This document shows positions 1 through 6,551 of a DNA stretch of 9,884 bases, piece after piece. The position numbers and the translations under genes are program-made. Source of the DNA: Candidatus Fermentibacterales bacterium. Lineage in GTDB: Bacteria > Fermentibacterota > Fermentibacteria > Fermentibacterales > JAFGKQ01. Position 1 is the first letter of the stretch. Every line of letters begins with the position of its first letter. The stretch is taken from positions 1 to 9,884 of the forward strand of contig JAFGKQ010000154.1 of assembly GCA_016928495.1 (NCBI GenBank), read 5' to 3'. The notes beneath the pieces were generated by a model, which did not search any database, was not told the origin of the DNA, and saw only the letters and a list, made by a program, of their open reading frames with translations.

Positions 1-302
1 ACGTAAGGCACCTGCGGCCTTCCCACCTCGCCGCCCGTTGCCGCCCCTTCCATATATGCCCCGGTGAACACTCCCCCGGGCGTGAAAGCGGGTGACAGTT
101 GCAACTCCTTGATGGAAACGGTGAACCCGTAGGATGCGCTTCCCCAGAACCGGCCTTCGATGGCGTATCCGCCCATGTCCCTGACAGCCGCCTCATCGAT
201 GATCGTTCCCCTCGAGGACTCACCCGGGGTCAGGGGTATCAGAACGGATAACAGAAGAATGCTCACTATCAGTGCGATCAACGCCGTGGAAAACCTTCCC
301 AA
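1..302 (-). CDS. Exported protein, N-terminal part (possible C25/gingipain-like propeptide)
   Basis: Only the first 100 codons lie in the window; the gene runs off the left edge. Reading starts at TTG (302-300), seven bases after a perfect AGGAGG. No ATG, GTG or other TTG lies between it and an upstream in-frame TAA, so the rare start is well supported. The product opens with a basic residue, then a hydrophobic run of about 20 residues (LIALIVSILLLSVLIPL), a Sec signal peptide, so it is exported. The mature part ends in a GEVGRPQVPYV segment. Such G-x-P-x-(L/V)-P segments are typical of the propeptide region of secreted C25 (gingipain-like) proteases of FCB bacteria. That assignment is inference from a short stretch; no catalytic domain is visible. 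It is divergent from the secreted C1 protease gene, with 182 bp between the starts. It could instead be any large secreted repeat protein. Confidence 0.72.
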   Translation of the reverse strand, partial: MGRFSTALIALIVSILLLSVLIPLTPGESSRGTIIDEAAVRDMGGYAIEGRFWGSASYGFTVSIKELQLSPAFTPGGVFTGAYMEGAATGGEVGRPQVPY

Positions 303-484
303 GCAGGAGCCTCCTGAGAAAATGAAGGATTCCGGTATATGTTATAGTTTTCGGAAAAAACCTGCAATTTACTCCGTGATCATGCAAATTTATCTAACAA
401 TATTAAGAACAAGCTATGGATATCAAGCAAGAAACATTTAATATCAAACCCGCTTTATTACCTTAAACGGGAGGTGGATCCCAT
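303..484. promoter_or_regulatory. AT-rich divergent promoter region
   Basis: This 182-bp gap separates two divergent genes for exported proteins. It is strikingly AT-rich (about 320-465) compared with the GC-rich surroundings, as expected for a bidirectional promoter. On the minus strand a weak pair is visible, TTGCAG (362-367) and TATAAC (341-346), but the 15-nt spacer is short. On the plus strand I see no convincing -35/-10 pair; TAATAT at 439-444 is the only -10-like box and lacks a partner. The plus-strand gene has GGAGGTG at 470-476, 8 nt before its ATG. Shared control of the two secreted products is inferred. Confidence 0.55.
310..315 (-). promoter_or_regulatory. Perfect Shine-Dalgarno AGGAGG that fixes a TTG start
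   Basis: On the minus strand AGGAGG is followed by 7 nt and then TTG at 302-300. It is the best ribosome-binding match seen in the window and decides the start of the left-edge exported protein. Confidence 0.8.
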
Positions 485-3046
485 ATGTCGTCCTCACGGA
501 AGTTGCCGGTCCTGTGCGTGTTCCTGTCGCTTGTTTGCCTGGGCGTCCTGCCGATGCTTGCGCTTGCAGAACCCACATTGTCGCCCGCGGCGGTTCCAAA
601 TAGGGCAAACGCCCCGTCCTTCCAGCCCGTCCTTCCCCTTACTTTCCCGAGTTCGTTCGACCTGCGGGACGTGGGCGGCAAGGACTACGTGACATCCGTG
701 AAAAGCCAGTCCGGCGGCACCTGCTGGACGCACGGGGCTATGGCGGCCATGGAGGGCAATCTCCTCATGACCGGCAACTGGAGCCTGGCCGGGGAGACCG
801 GGGAGCCCAACCTGGCCGAGTACCACCTTGACTGGTGGAACGGGTTCAACAACTTCTACAACGGCGACCTCGAGCCTCCCTACGGCGGCCTCACGCCTCA
901 CGAGGGCGGCGACTACATGGTCGCTTCCGCCTACTTCACGCGGGGCGAAGGGGCGGTAAGGGACATCGACGGCCAGTCCTACTCCACCCCGCCGGAGCAA
1001 TACCTCGATTCCTATCACATCTACTTCCCGCGCGAGATCGAGTGGTTCGTGGCGGAGCCCGACCTGTCGAATATCGATACCATCAAGTACATCATCATGG
1101 AGCACGGCGTGATGGGCACGTGCATGTGCTACAGCAGCTCCTACATCCAGAACTACATACACTACCAGCCCCCCAGCAGCCCCGACCTGCCGAACCATGC
1201 GATCGCCATAGTCGGCTGGAACGACACCCTCACCACTCAGGCGCCCCTGCCCGGCGCATGGCTCTGCAAGAACAGCTGGGGCTCCGGCTGGGGCTACGGC
1301 GGCTTCTTCTGGATCTCCTACTACGACAAGTACTCCTGCCAGGAGCCCTGGATGGGCGCCGTCTCGCATCAGGACGTCGTTCTCAGGGACTATGACTTCA
1401 TCTACCACCACGACTACCACGGCTGGCGCGACACGAAGACCGACTGCTCCGAGGCCTTCAACGCATTCACTGCCGAGGAGGACTTCCTGCTGAGGTCAGT
1501 GAGCTTCTTCACCGCGGCGGACAACGTGGGCTGCAGCATCGCCGTCTACGACGACTTCTCGTCGGGTCAGCTCCAGAACTGCCTCTGGAGCGGCGGAGGC
1601 CCGCGCGACTTCCGCGGCTTCGTGACGGTGGACCTCAACACACCGCTCGAGATAGAGGAGGGCGACGACTTCTACGTCTACCTGCAGCTGTCGGACGGCG
1701 GCCAGCCCTACGACAGGACATCGGACGTGCCGGTGCTCCTGGGCGCGAGCTACAGGGTCATAGTGGAGTCTTCCGCCTCTCCCGGAGAGAGCTACTACCG
1801 GGACGGCTCCACCTGGCTGGACCTCTACGACTGGCAGGGCAATCCCTATCCCGGCACCGGCAATTTCTGCATCAAGGCGCTCGGAGACCAGGCAGGGCTA
1901 CGCGTCACCCCCGGCACGCCCTTCCAGTCTTCGGGACCGCAGGGAGGCCCCTTCACCCCTTCCAGCCAGGTCTACAGCCTCCAGAACAAGGGCGCGGCCT
2001 CGATAGACTACGAGGTGACGATGGACCCGCAGGTGTCGTGGCTCGACCTCTCGGGGAACCTGGCCGGATCCCTGGCCCCCTATGGGGACCCCGAGGAGAT
2101 AATGGCGCAGATCAACTCCGCCGCGACGTCCCTTCCCGAGGGCGTGTACACGACCACGATCGAGTTCACGAACCTGACGACCCACACGGGCGACACGACG
2201 AGGGACGTGGCGCTGGTCATCGGTAGCCCGACCCTTCAGTACTACTGGCCGCTGGACGACGACCCCGGCTGGACCACCGAGGACCAGTGGGCCTGGGGCC
2301 AGCCCCAGGGCGGCGGAGGAGCTCACGGCTACCCCGATCCCACATCGGGCCACACCAACAGCTACGTCTACGGCTACAACCTGGCCGGGGACTACCCCAA
2401 CAACCTGCCGGAGAGGCACCTCACCAGCGAGGTGATCAACTGCTGCGGCCTCTACAACGTGCAGCTCAGGTTCTGGAGATGGCTGGGAGTGGAGCAGCCC
2501 TCCTACGACCATGCCTACGTCCGGGTCAGCAACGACGGCCAGACCTGGACGACCGTCTGGGCGAACGAGTCGGAGATTGCCGACAACGGGTGGGTCCAGT
2601 GCACCTGCGACATCTCTGACGTGGCGGACAACCAGTACGAGGTGCAACTCCGCTGGACCATGGGCACCACGGACGGCGGCTGGACTTACTGCGGCTGGAA
2701 CATCGACGACATCGAGATCTGGGGCACGGGCGAGACGGGAATCGGAGAAGGCGGGACGACTCCGGAAGCGCTGATCGTCTCCCCGGCGGTCCCGAACCCG
2801 TTCAACGGCAGCACCAGCATTCGCTTCGCCACCCCATCGGCTGGCTGGGTCAGGGTTGCCGTCTACGATCTCTCGGGCCGACTGGTGAGGACTCTGCAGG
2901 AGGGCTTCCAGCCCGCCGGTCAGCACTCCCTGCTCTGGAACGGAAGGGATGACTCGTCCCGGTCCGTACCGGCAGGTGTATACTTCGCGGTCGTGGAGTC
3001 CGGGGCGGGCGCCACGGGCACCCAGAAGCTGGTGCTGGTGAGGTAG
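485..3046 (+). CDS. Secreted papain-family (C1) cysteine protease with lectin-like, Ig-like, jelly-roll and sorting domains
   Basis: An exported protease of 853 residues. The signal peptide spans residues 1-28, with predicted cleavage after ALA. The catalytic domain follows after a very short pro-region and begins at the FDLRD motif near residue 58. Papain-type residues are visible: Gln75, Cys80 (SGGTCW), His238 (NHAIAIVGW) and Asn263 (KNSWGSGWGYGG). Residues about 315-470 look like the lectin-like domain that often follows this C1 subfamily. Residues about 471-582 form a BACON-like Ig domain with a GPQGGPFTPSS motif. Residues about 583-750 resemble a MAM-like jelly roll (WNIDDIEIWG at its end). 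Residues about 760-853 are a FlgD-Ig/type IX-like sorting domain (PNPFNGSTSIRF, VYDLSGRLVRTL, VPAGVYF, ending KLVLVR). The protein is probably a surface or released protease acting on polypeptide nutrients. The start has GGAGGTG 8 nt upstream. The catalytic loop is one residue shorter than papain's and lacks its disulfide Cys. Substrate is unknown. Confidence 0.9.
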   Translation: MSSSRKLPVLCVFLSLVCLGVLPMLALAEPTLSPAAVPNRANAPSFQPVLPLTFPSSFDLRDVGGKDYVTSVKSQSGGTCWTHGAMAAMEGNLLMTGNWSLAGETGEPNLAEYHLDWWNGFNNFYNGDLEPPYGGLTPHEGGDYMVASAYFTRGEGAVRDIDGQSYSTPPEQYLDSYHIYFPREIEWFVAEPDLSNIDTIKYIIMEHGVMGTCMCYSSSYIQNYIHYQPPSSPDLPNHAIAIVGWNDTLTTQAPLPGAWLCKNSWGSGWGYGGFFWISYYDKYSCQEPWMGAVSHQDVVLRDYDFIYHHDYHGWRDTKTDCSEAFNAFTAEEDFLLRSVSFFTAADNVGCSIAVYDDFSSGQLQNCLWSGGGPRDFRGFVTVDLNTPLEIEEGDDFYVYLQLSDGGQPYDRTSDVPVLLGASYRVIVESSASPGESYYRDGSTWLDLYDWQGNPYPGTGNFCIKALGDQAGLRVTPGTPFQSSGPQGGPFTPSSQVYSLQNKGAASIDYEVTMDPQVSWLDLSGNLAGSLAPYGDPEEIMAQINSAATSLPEGVYTTTIEFTNLTTHTGDTTRDVALVIGSPTLQYYWPLDDDPGWTTEDQWAWGQPQGGGGAHGYPDPTSGHTNSYVYGYNLAGDYPNNLPERHLTSEVINCCGLYNVQLRFWRWLGVEQPSYDHAYVRVSNDGQTWTTVWANESEIADNGWVQCTCDISDVADNQYEVQLRWTMGTTDGGWTYCGWNIDDIEIWGTGETGIGEGGTTPEALIVSPAVPNPFNGSTSIRFATPSAGWVRVAVYDLSGRLVRTLQEGFQPAGQHSLLWNGRDDSSRSVPAGVYFAVVESGAGATGTQKLVLVR

Positions 3047-3059
3047 GGAGCCGGCCGGG

Positions 3060-4397
3060 TCAGCGGGCGACGGACCCCATCGGGTCCCACGGCGGCAGCA
3101 CGACGGGCTCCGTGTCGAGGGCCTTCAGGAGCTCCGGTGAGAGGTACTGCCTCTGCACCGTGATCTCGTAGACGTACTCCCCGAACCACTCGTCCGTCAT
3201 CATCATGAAGCCCTTGTCGCCTATCTCGTCGCCCCAGCTGTTCTCCACGCGCCAGCGGGTGGGCGAGCCGTCAGGGTCTACGTCGACGGCCGTCAGGACC
3301 ATGGCGTGGTTCATCCTGCTCTGGCAGTACTGGAGCCTGTCGCCCTTGCCCAGGCCAAGCCCGACACCCAGAACCGCCTCTAAGTCATAGAGCCCCATGT
3401 CCATGACCCCGAGCTTCCTGTGGAACATCTTGCCCACATCGCACGCGAACCAGACGGGCTGACCGTCCCTGATGGTCTCCATCGCCGCCGACCTCAGGTC
3501 CTGGATGGGCGCGTTCAGATAGATCACGGGGCTACCGCCCAACACGTTTCCCAGGTACTGCACCGTGTAGAGCTTCCCGAAGGGCTTGTCCCCGGTCGGG
3601 GCGTTGATAAGGCAGACGTAGTCGTCCAGGCTGAGCCCCACGTACTCGTCGAAGAACCGGAGTGGCGCCAGGACCCCTGCCCTGTGGAACTCGTCGTCGC
3701 TGTCCCTCCACTGCCAGCAGAACTCGTCGGGCGGCTGCCCCATGCATATGGAGAGGATCCTGTAGACCTCGTCGAGCATCCCGGCCTTGCGCTGCCTCAG
3801 CTCCTCGGCAGGAGCGCCCGAAGACACGCCCTTCCTAAGCGTCATGGCATGCTCCCGCAGCCTGGCGACCAGCACGGCGTTCATGCTCCTGGACTCGCTG
3901 CTGCTGGAGGACTCGGGCATGACGGTCTTGGGAACAACCCCATACTTGCGCACCAGGTTGGCGAACATGTCCCACTGGCCGCCGTCGCCCAGCGGATCAC
4001 CGAGCAGCCACATCACGACCCTGCTGTCCAGCGGCTCTTCCGCTGTCTCCAGCATGTTCTCCAGGAAGAAGTTGGCCTTTTCCAGCTTGTCCCAGAACAT
4101 CTGGTATGCCTGGGACAGCTCGAACTCCTTGAGTCCCATCTTCTGCATCGCCGCGGTTCTCAGCGTGTTCAGACCGGCAAACAGCCAGCATCTTCCGGTC
4201 TTCTGCTGGTTGGTGGCCTTGCCGGCCGGCACCTGGTGGGAGTAGACGTGATCGACGGACATGACGGAGCGCCGGCTCAGCGCGGCTTCCATCAGCCCGC
4301 TGTTGGTGACAGCGTTCATCGCCAGCCTGTGTGCCGGGTTGGCCTCGAAGGAGGTCCTGAAGGCCCTTACATCCTGGCTCGAGAGCTCCTCGCGCAT
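3060..4397 (-). CDS. pepC: Aminopeptidase C / bleomycin hydrolase (peptidase C1B)
   Basis: A cytoplasmic thiol aminopeptidase of 445 residues, the usual length for PepC/bleomycin hydrolase. The family forms a hexameric barrel and trims N-terminal residues from imported or recycled peptides. Visible signature residues are Gln64 and Cys70 in NQQKTGRCWLF, His364 in MNHAMVL and Asn386 in RVENSWGDEIGDKGF. Further family landmarks are LSQAYQMFWDKLEKANFFLE and WFACDVGK. There is no signal peptide, which separates it from the convergent secreted C1 protease. It lies 55 nt downstream of the exported DUF4424-like gene on the same strand and may be cotranscribed with it. Its stop is 13 nt from the stop of the convergent gene. 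The Shine-Dalgarno sequence is weak (GAAAGCGGG just upstream). Confidence 0.93.
   Translation of the reverse strand: MREELSSQDVRAFRTSFEANPAHRLAMNAVTNSGLMEAALSRRSVMSVDHVYSHQVPAGKATNQQKTGRCWLFAGLNTLRTAAMQKMGLKEFELSQAYQMFWDKLEKANFFLENMLETAEEPLDSRVVMWLLGDPLGDGGQWDMFANLVRKYGVVPKTVMPESSSSSESRSMNAVLVARLREHAMTLRKGVSSGAPAEELRQRKAGMLDEVYRILSICMGQPPDEFCWQWRDSDDEFHRAGVLAPLRFFDEYVGLSLDDYVCLINAPTGDKPFGKLYTVQYLGNVLGGSPVIYLNAPIQDLRSAAMETIRDGQPVWFACDVGKMFHRKLGVMDMGLYDLEAVLGVGLGLGKGDRLQYCQSRMNHAMVLTAVDVDPDGSPTRWRVENSWGDEIGDKGFMMMTDEWFGEYVYEITVQRQYLSPELLKALDTEPVVLPPWDPMGSVAR
3072..3087. terminator. Small hairpin at the convergent gene ends (weak terminator candidate)
   Basis: GGACCC and GGGTCC pair perfectly around a CATC loop, inside the last codons of pepC and 25 nt past the stop of the C1 protease. 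There is no T-run on either side, so a standard intrinsic terminator is not shown. It is the only hairpin I noticed near the convergent stops. Confidence 0.2.
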
Positions 4398-4452
4398 GAT
4401 GACCCGCTTTCTTCGGTGGAGTCAGTGGATTGGTGCCGCTGGCCGAAACCTC

Positions 4453-5916
4453 CTAATAGCCCGGCTCCGCCCGTCTGGCGGCAACGAGATCGCGCCCCAA
4501 CGGCTCGATGTAGATCGCGAGCTCGGTCTGTCCCAGCCCGGTGTACCATCCTGTCAGGAGGTAGAAGGCCCGGATCGCTTCGTTCTCGATGGCCCTTCCC
4601 TCGACTGCATCCTCCAGGCAGGCCAGGAGCTCGAGGTAGAGCCGTTCCCGTGCCGGGTAGCCGTCATACCGCATCAGGTCCTGCTCGTCCCATCGAACCT
4701 TCTCGGTGAAGAGCGGCAGGAACTCCATGTAGCCAGCGTCTTCGGCAAGCCGCCGCGCTTCCTCGAATCTGCCCAGCCAGGCCTCGAGCATACGTATGCG
4801 CCCGGCACCGGGCTCCGGCAGGGCGGAGGCGGGAGTCGCGTCCTCGGCGCGGCGAAGCAGCCCGTCGGTCCATGGATAGGGGATCTCGAGCCCGAGGTCC
4901 GAGTAGATGGCGTTGCAGCAGCACATCAGGACCTGGTCCGGACGTATGGGATCCCAGATGTCCTCCGCGAGCAGACCCATGATGGAGGCGTAGACCGAGC
5001 CTTCCTCCCAGGTCAGGTTCGACAGTCCGGACGCCAGGTCCATCATGTCCGTCAGGTAGTAGATCCCCTCTGTCCAGTAGCGGTAGCGGGCGCTGATCTC
5101 CACGTCGCTTGTCGGCTCCAGAGCGGTGAAAGCCCACTCCAGCGTATCGCCTCTGCTGCTAGCCCCGCTGCTCACGTCCCAGTAGCAGATCAGGCTGTCG
5201 CTGTACTGCTGGCGTGGGATGCCCTCCGGGACGATCACCCGCACCAGGCCCCTCCCGATGGGGCCCGCCCAGCCGGCGCCCGAGGTCATCACGTACCTGA
5301 GGCTGGAGGATGCCTGGTCGAGACCCGCGAAGAAGTCCCAGCCGGTGACGTACGAGTTCTCGAGCCTCCTCACCTGACCAGGCTCGAAGCTCATGGACCA
5401 GGTGGCCATGACGGGGTACCAGAGAAAGCCCTCCCCTGCTCTCCTGTCGAGCTTCCTGAAGGAGACGGGAACAGGTTCGCCATCGACGGCCGCCCGGAAG
5501 GAGAGCACGTCCGGGATGAGAGCCGAGCCGTCGGAGCCGGCCACCCAGGGGTCATCGGACTCCTCCGCGGACTGCTCCAGTGTGGCTATCAGCCACTTGT
5601 CGTCCATGGCTGTGTAAGCGCTGCCGAACTTGGCGTCGAAGGGGAAGCCCACAGAGATGGTCCGGGGCTCGCCCGAAGTGTTCTCGAGCAGGAAGAGACA
5701 CTCCACCCTCATCAGTGGATTCCACTCGTCCGTCTGCCCGGCAGGCACGATGAGAACGGTCTCGGCGATCATTGCGATGTCCTCCGACTGGACGGGAGCT
5801 ACGGTCCGTCCATCGGGGTACTCGTAGATCTCGACCGAGTCTGTCGCGGCAGGCGCAGCGTGGAGCACCGCGCAGAGCATCGCACACGGAACCGCAAGGG
5901 AACGAGCGTTTCTCAT
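4453..5916 (-). CDS. Exported protein with DUF4424-like beta domain and helical C-terminus
   Basis: A protein of 487 residues with a signal peptide (about residues 1-25, LAVPCAMLCAVLHAAPAA). The mature N-terminal half, to about residue 280, is rich in beta strands. It carries a pattern typical of DUF4424-like secreted domains: an ISVGFPFDAKFG segment, an AAVDGEPVPV segment, then WSMSFEPGQVRRLENSYVTGW and a GAGWAGPIGRG segment. The C-terminal part (about 285-487) looks helical, holds a CCC triplet at residues 332-334 and has no recognised family. I prefer ATG at 5916: GGAGAG (5922-5927) lies just upstream of it, while an in-frame GTG at 5922 would overlap that ribosome-binding site. The biochemical role is unknown. 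It is the upstream member of a minus-strand pair with pepC, 55 nt apart. No catalytic motif was seen. Confidence 0.8.
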   Translation of the reverse strand: MRNARSLAVPCAMLCAVLHAAPAATDSVEIYEYPDGRTVAPVQSEDIAMIAETVLIVPAGQTDEWNPLMRVECLFLLENTSGEPRTISVGFPFDAKFGSAYTAMDDKWLIATLEQSAEESDDPWVAGSDGSALIPDVLSFRAAVDGEPVPVSFRKLDRRAGEGFLWYPVMATWSMSFEPGQVRRLENSYVTGWDFFAGLDQASSSLRYVMTSGAGWAGPIGRGLVRVIVPEGIPRQQYSDSLICYWDVSSGASSRGDTLEWAFTALEPTSDVEISARYRYWTEGIYYLTDMMDLASGLSNLTWEEGSVYASIMGLLAEDIWDPIRPDQVLMCCCNAIYSDLGLEIPYPWTDGLLRRAEDATPASALPEPGAGRIRMLEAWLGRFEEARRLAEDAGYMEFLPLFTEKVRWDEQDLMRYDGYPARERLYLELLACLEDAVEGRAIENEAIRAFYLLTGWYTGLGQTELAIYIEPLGRDLVAARRAEPGY

Positions 5917-5921
5917 CGCCA

Positions 5922-5927
5922 CTCTCC
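5922..5927 (-). promoter_or_regulatory. Ribosome-binding site deciding ATG over GTG start
   Basis: GGAGAG sits 5 nt before the ATG at 5916-5914 (7 nt if counted from GGAG). It overlaps the alternative in-frame GTG at 5922-5920, which therefore cannot use it. This favours the product two residues shorter. Confidence 0.6.
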
Positions 5928-6223
5928 GATCAACTCAAGGTCGGACCGCTCACCGCTCCAGAGCGACGATAGCCACAACCCGGGCGGAGGGGTAGATGCC
6001 TTGCCCATGCGAGTATCGACCCTCAAGCGAAAGGCTGACCGAACAACACGGAACCTGCAAGCGAGAGCAACGCATGAAAGGGCGAGACGGGATCTCACCT
6101 GGAGCTCCTCATCCGGCCCCCGCTTTCTGCTGTAAGCGGCCTAGTCACTTACATCAACCACACGAATGGCAAACCGACAGATAGGGGAGCGACTGCTTCA
6201 TGTTGTCGGTCCACTGAGGCGAA

Positions 6224-6448
6224 TCACCTGATAGCAGCAGGGTGAATCAGGCAGAGTCGCCTGACCCGTCTGCAATCAGGATGCCGATCTCCTGAACGAA
6301 TGTGAGGACCCGGGTCCGAAAGGGCAGTCTGGTGCGGCAGCCCGAGCTTGCCCAGCACGTTGCTGCAGCCGTTGAAGGACAGGGTATGCTTCCCGAGCAA
6401 CCCATGAAAGCGGGTGCTGTCAATCACCCCCAGCCGCTTCTCGTGCAT
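6224..6448 (-). pseudogene. Possible relic of a minus-strand coding sequence
   Basis: A 74-codon frame begins at ATG 6448-6446, directly after a GC hairpin. Its first 45 or so codons are strongly G/C-ending, like the real genes here, up to a KLGLPHQT segment; beyond that this frame loses the bias. The frame one base further on then shows the bias and a natural-looking sequence (TRVLTFVQEIGILIADGSG) ending at a TGA at 6249-6247. This could be one coding stretch broken by a frameshift. I do not recognise the protein and there is no Shine-Dalgarno sequence. Chance open frames are common in GC-rich DNA, so this is tentative. Confidence 0.2.
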
Positions 6449-6450
6449 TA

Positions 6451-6470
6451 CCGCCGGTAGACACCGGCGG
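6451..6470. repeat. Perfect 8-bp GC inverted repeat with 4-nt loop
   Basis: CCGCCGGT, loop AGAC, ACCGGCGG: a very stable hairpin on either strand. There is no T-run after it in either direction, so it is not a classical intrinsic terminator. It lies about 80 bp before the amidohydrolase operon and could be a leader hairpin, an operator or a remnant terminator. Confidence 0.6.
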
Positions 6471-6541
6471 ATCGCGGCCGTAGGGTAGGACGAGAGGATC
6501 ACCTGCCGGAACGGACGACCGCATCGCATTCCGCATTGCAA

Positions 6542-6548
6542 GGGAGGG
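6542..6548 (+). promoter_or_regulatory. Strong Shine-Dalgarno before a CTG codon
   Basis: GGGAGGG ends 3 nt before CTG at 6552 (4 nt if aligned as GGGAGG). No ATG, GTG or TTG lies in frame between the TAG at 6486 and the ATG at 6597. The position of this site is the main sequence argument for translation starting at or next to 6552. Confidence 0.45.
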
Positions 6549-6551
6549 CCC

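Larger units (their letters stand above)
5917..6551. other. Intergenic stretch without a convincing gene
   Basis: About 635 bp between two divergent units. I see no tRNA, rRNA, CRISPR or insertion-sequence end in it. It contains a perfect 8-bp hairpin (6451-6470), a cluster of interleaved short inverted repeats at 6217-6262 (AGGCGA/TCGCCT outside TCACC/GGTGA), and a possible decayed minus-strand frame at 6224-6448. Promoters for both flanking units should lie here, but no clear hexamer pair was found. Confidence 0.5.

Noticed and set aside
476-487. Adjacent GGATCC and CATATG (BamHI/NdeI sites) at the start of the C1 protease, as in an expression vector
   Set aside because: No vector, tag or promoter sequence flanks them, and the surrounding sequence is continuous with the native divergent gene. 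Chance is the simpler explanation.
494-1420. Long open frames antisense to real genes (also about 1898-2926, 3420-4709, 4261-6135, 6420-7241 and 7793-8947)
   Set aside because: They arise because third codon positions of the true genes are G/C, which removes stops from other frames. Their translations are low-complexity Arg/Gly/Pro/Val-rich, without domain motifs, while the opposite strand carries clear catalytic motifs.
6395-6423. TTGACA on the minus strand as a promoter -35 box
   Set aside because: At 17 nt the matching position reads TTGCTC, which is no -10 box, and no gene with a convincing start follows.
5917-6551. CRISPR array, tRNA or insertion-sequence ends in the large gap
   Set aside because: There is no regularly spaced repeat, no T-loop/acceptor pairing and no flanking target duplication with terminal inverted repeats; only short isolated dyads.
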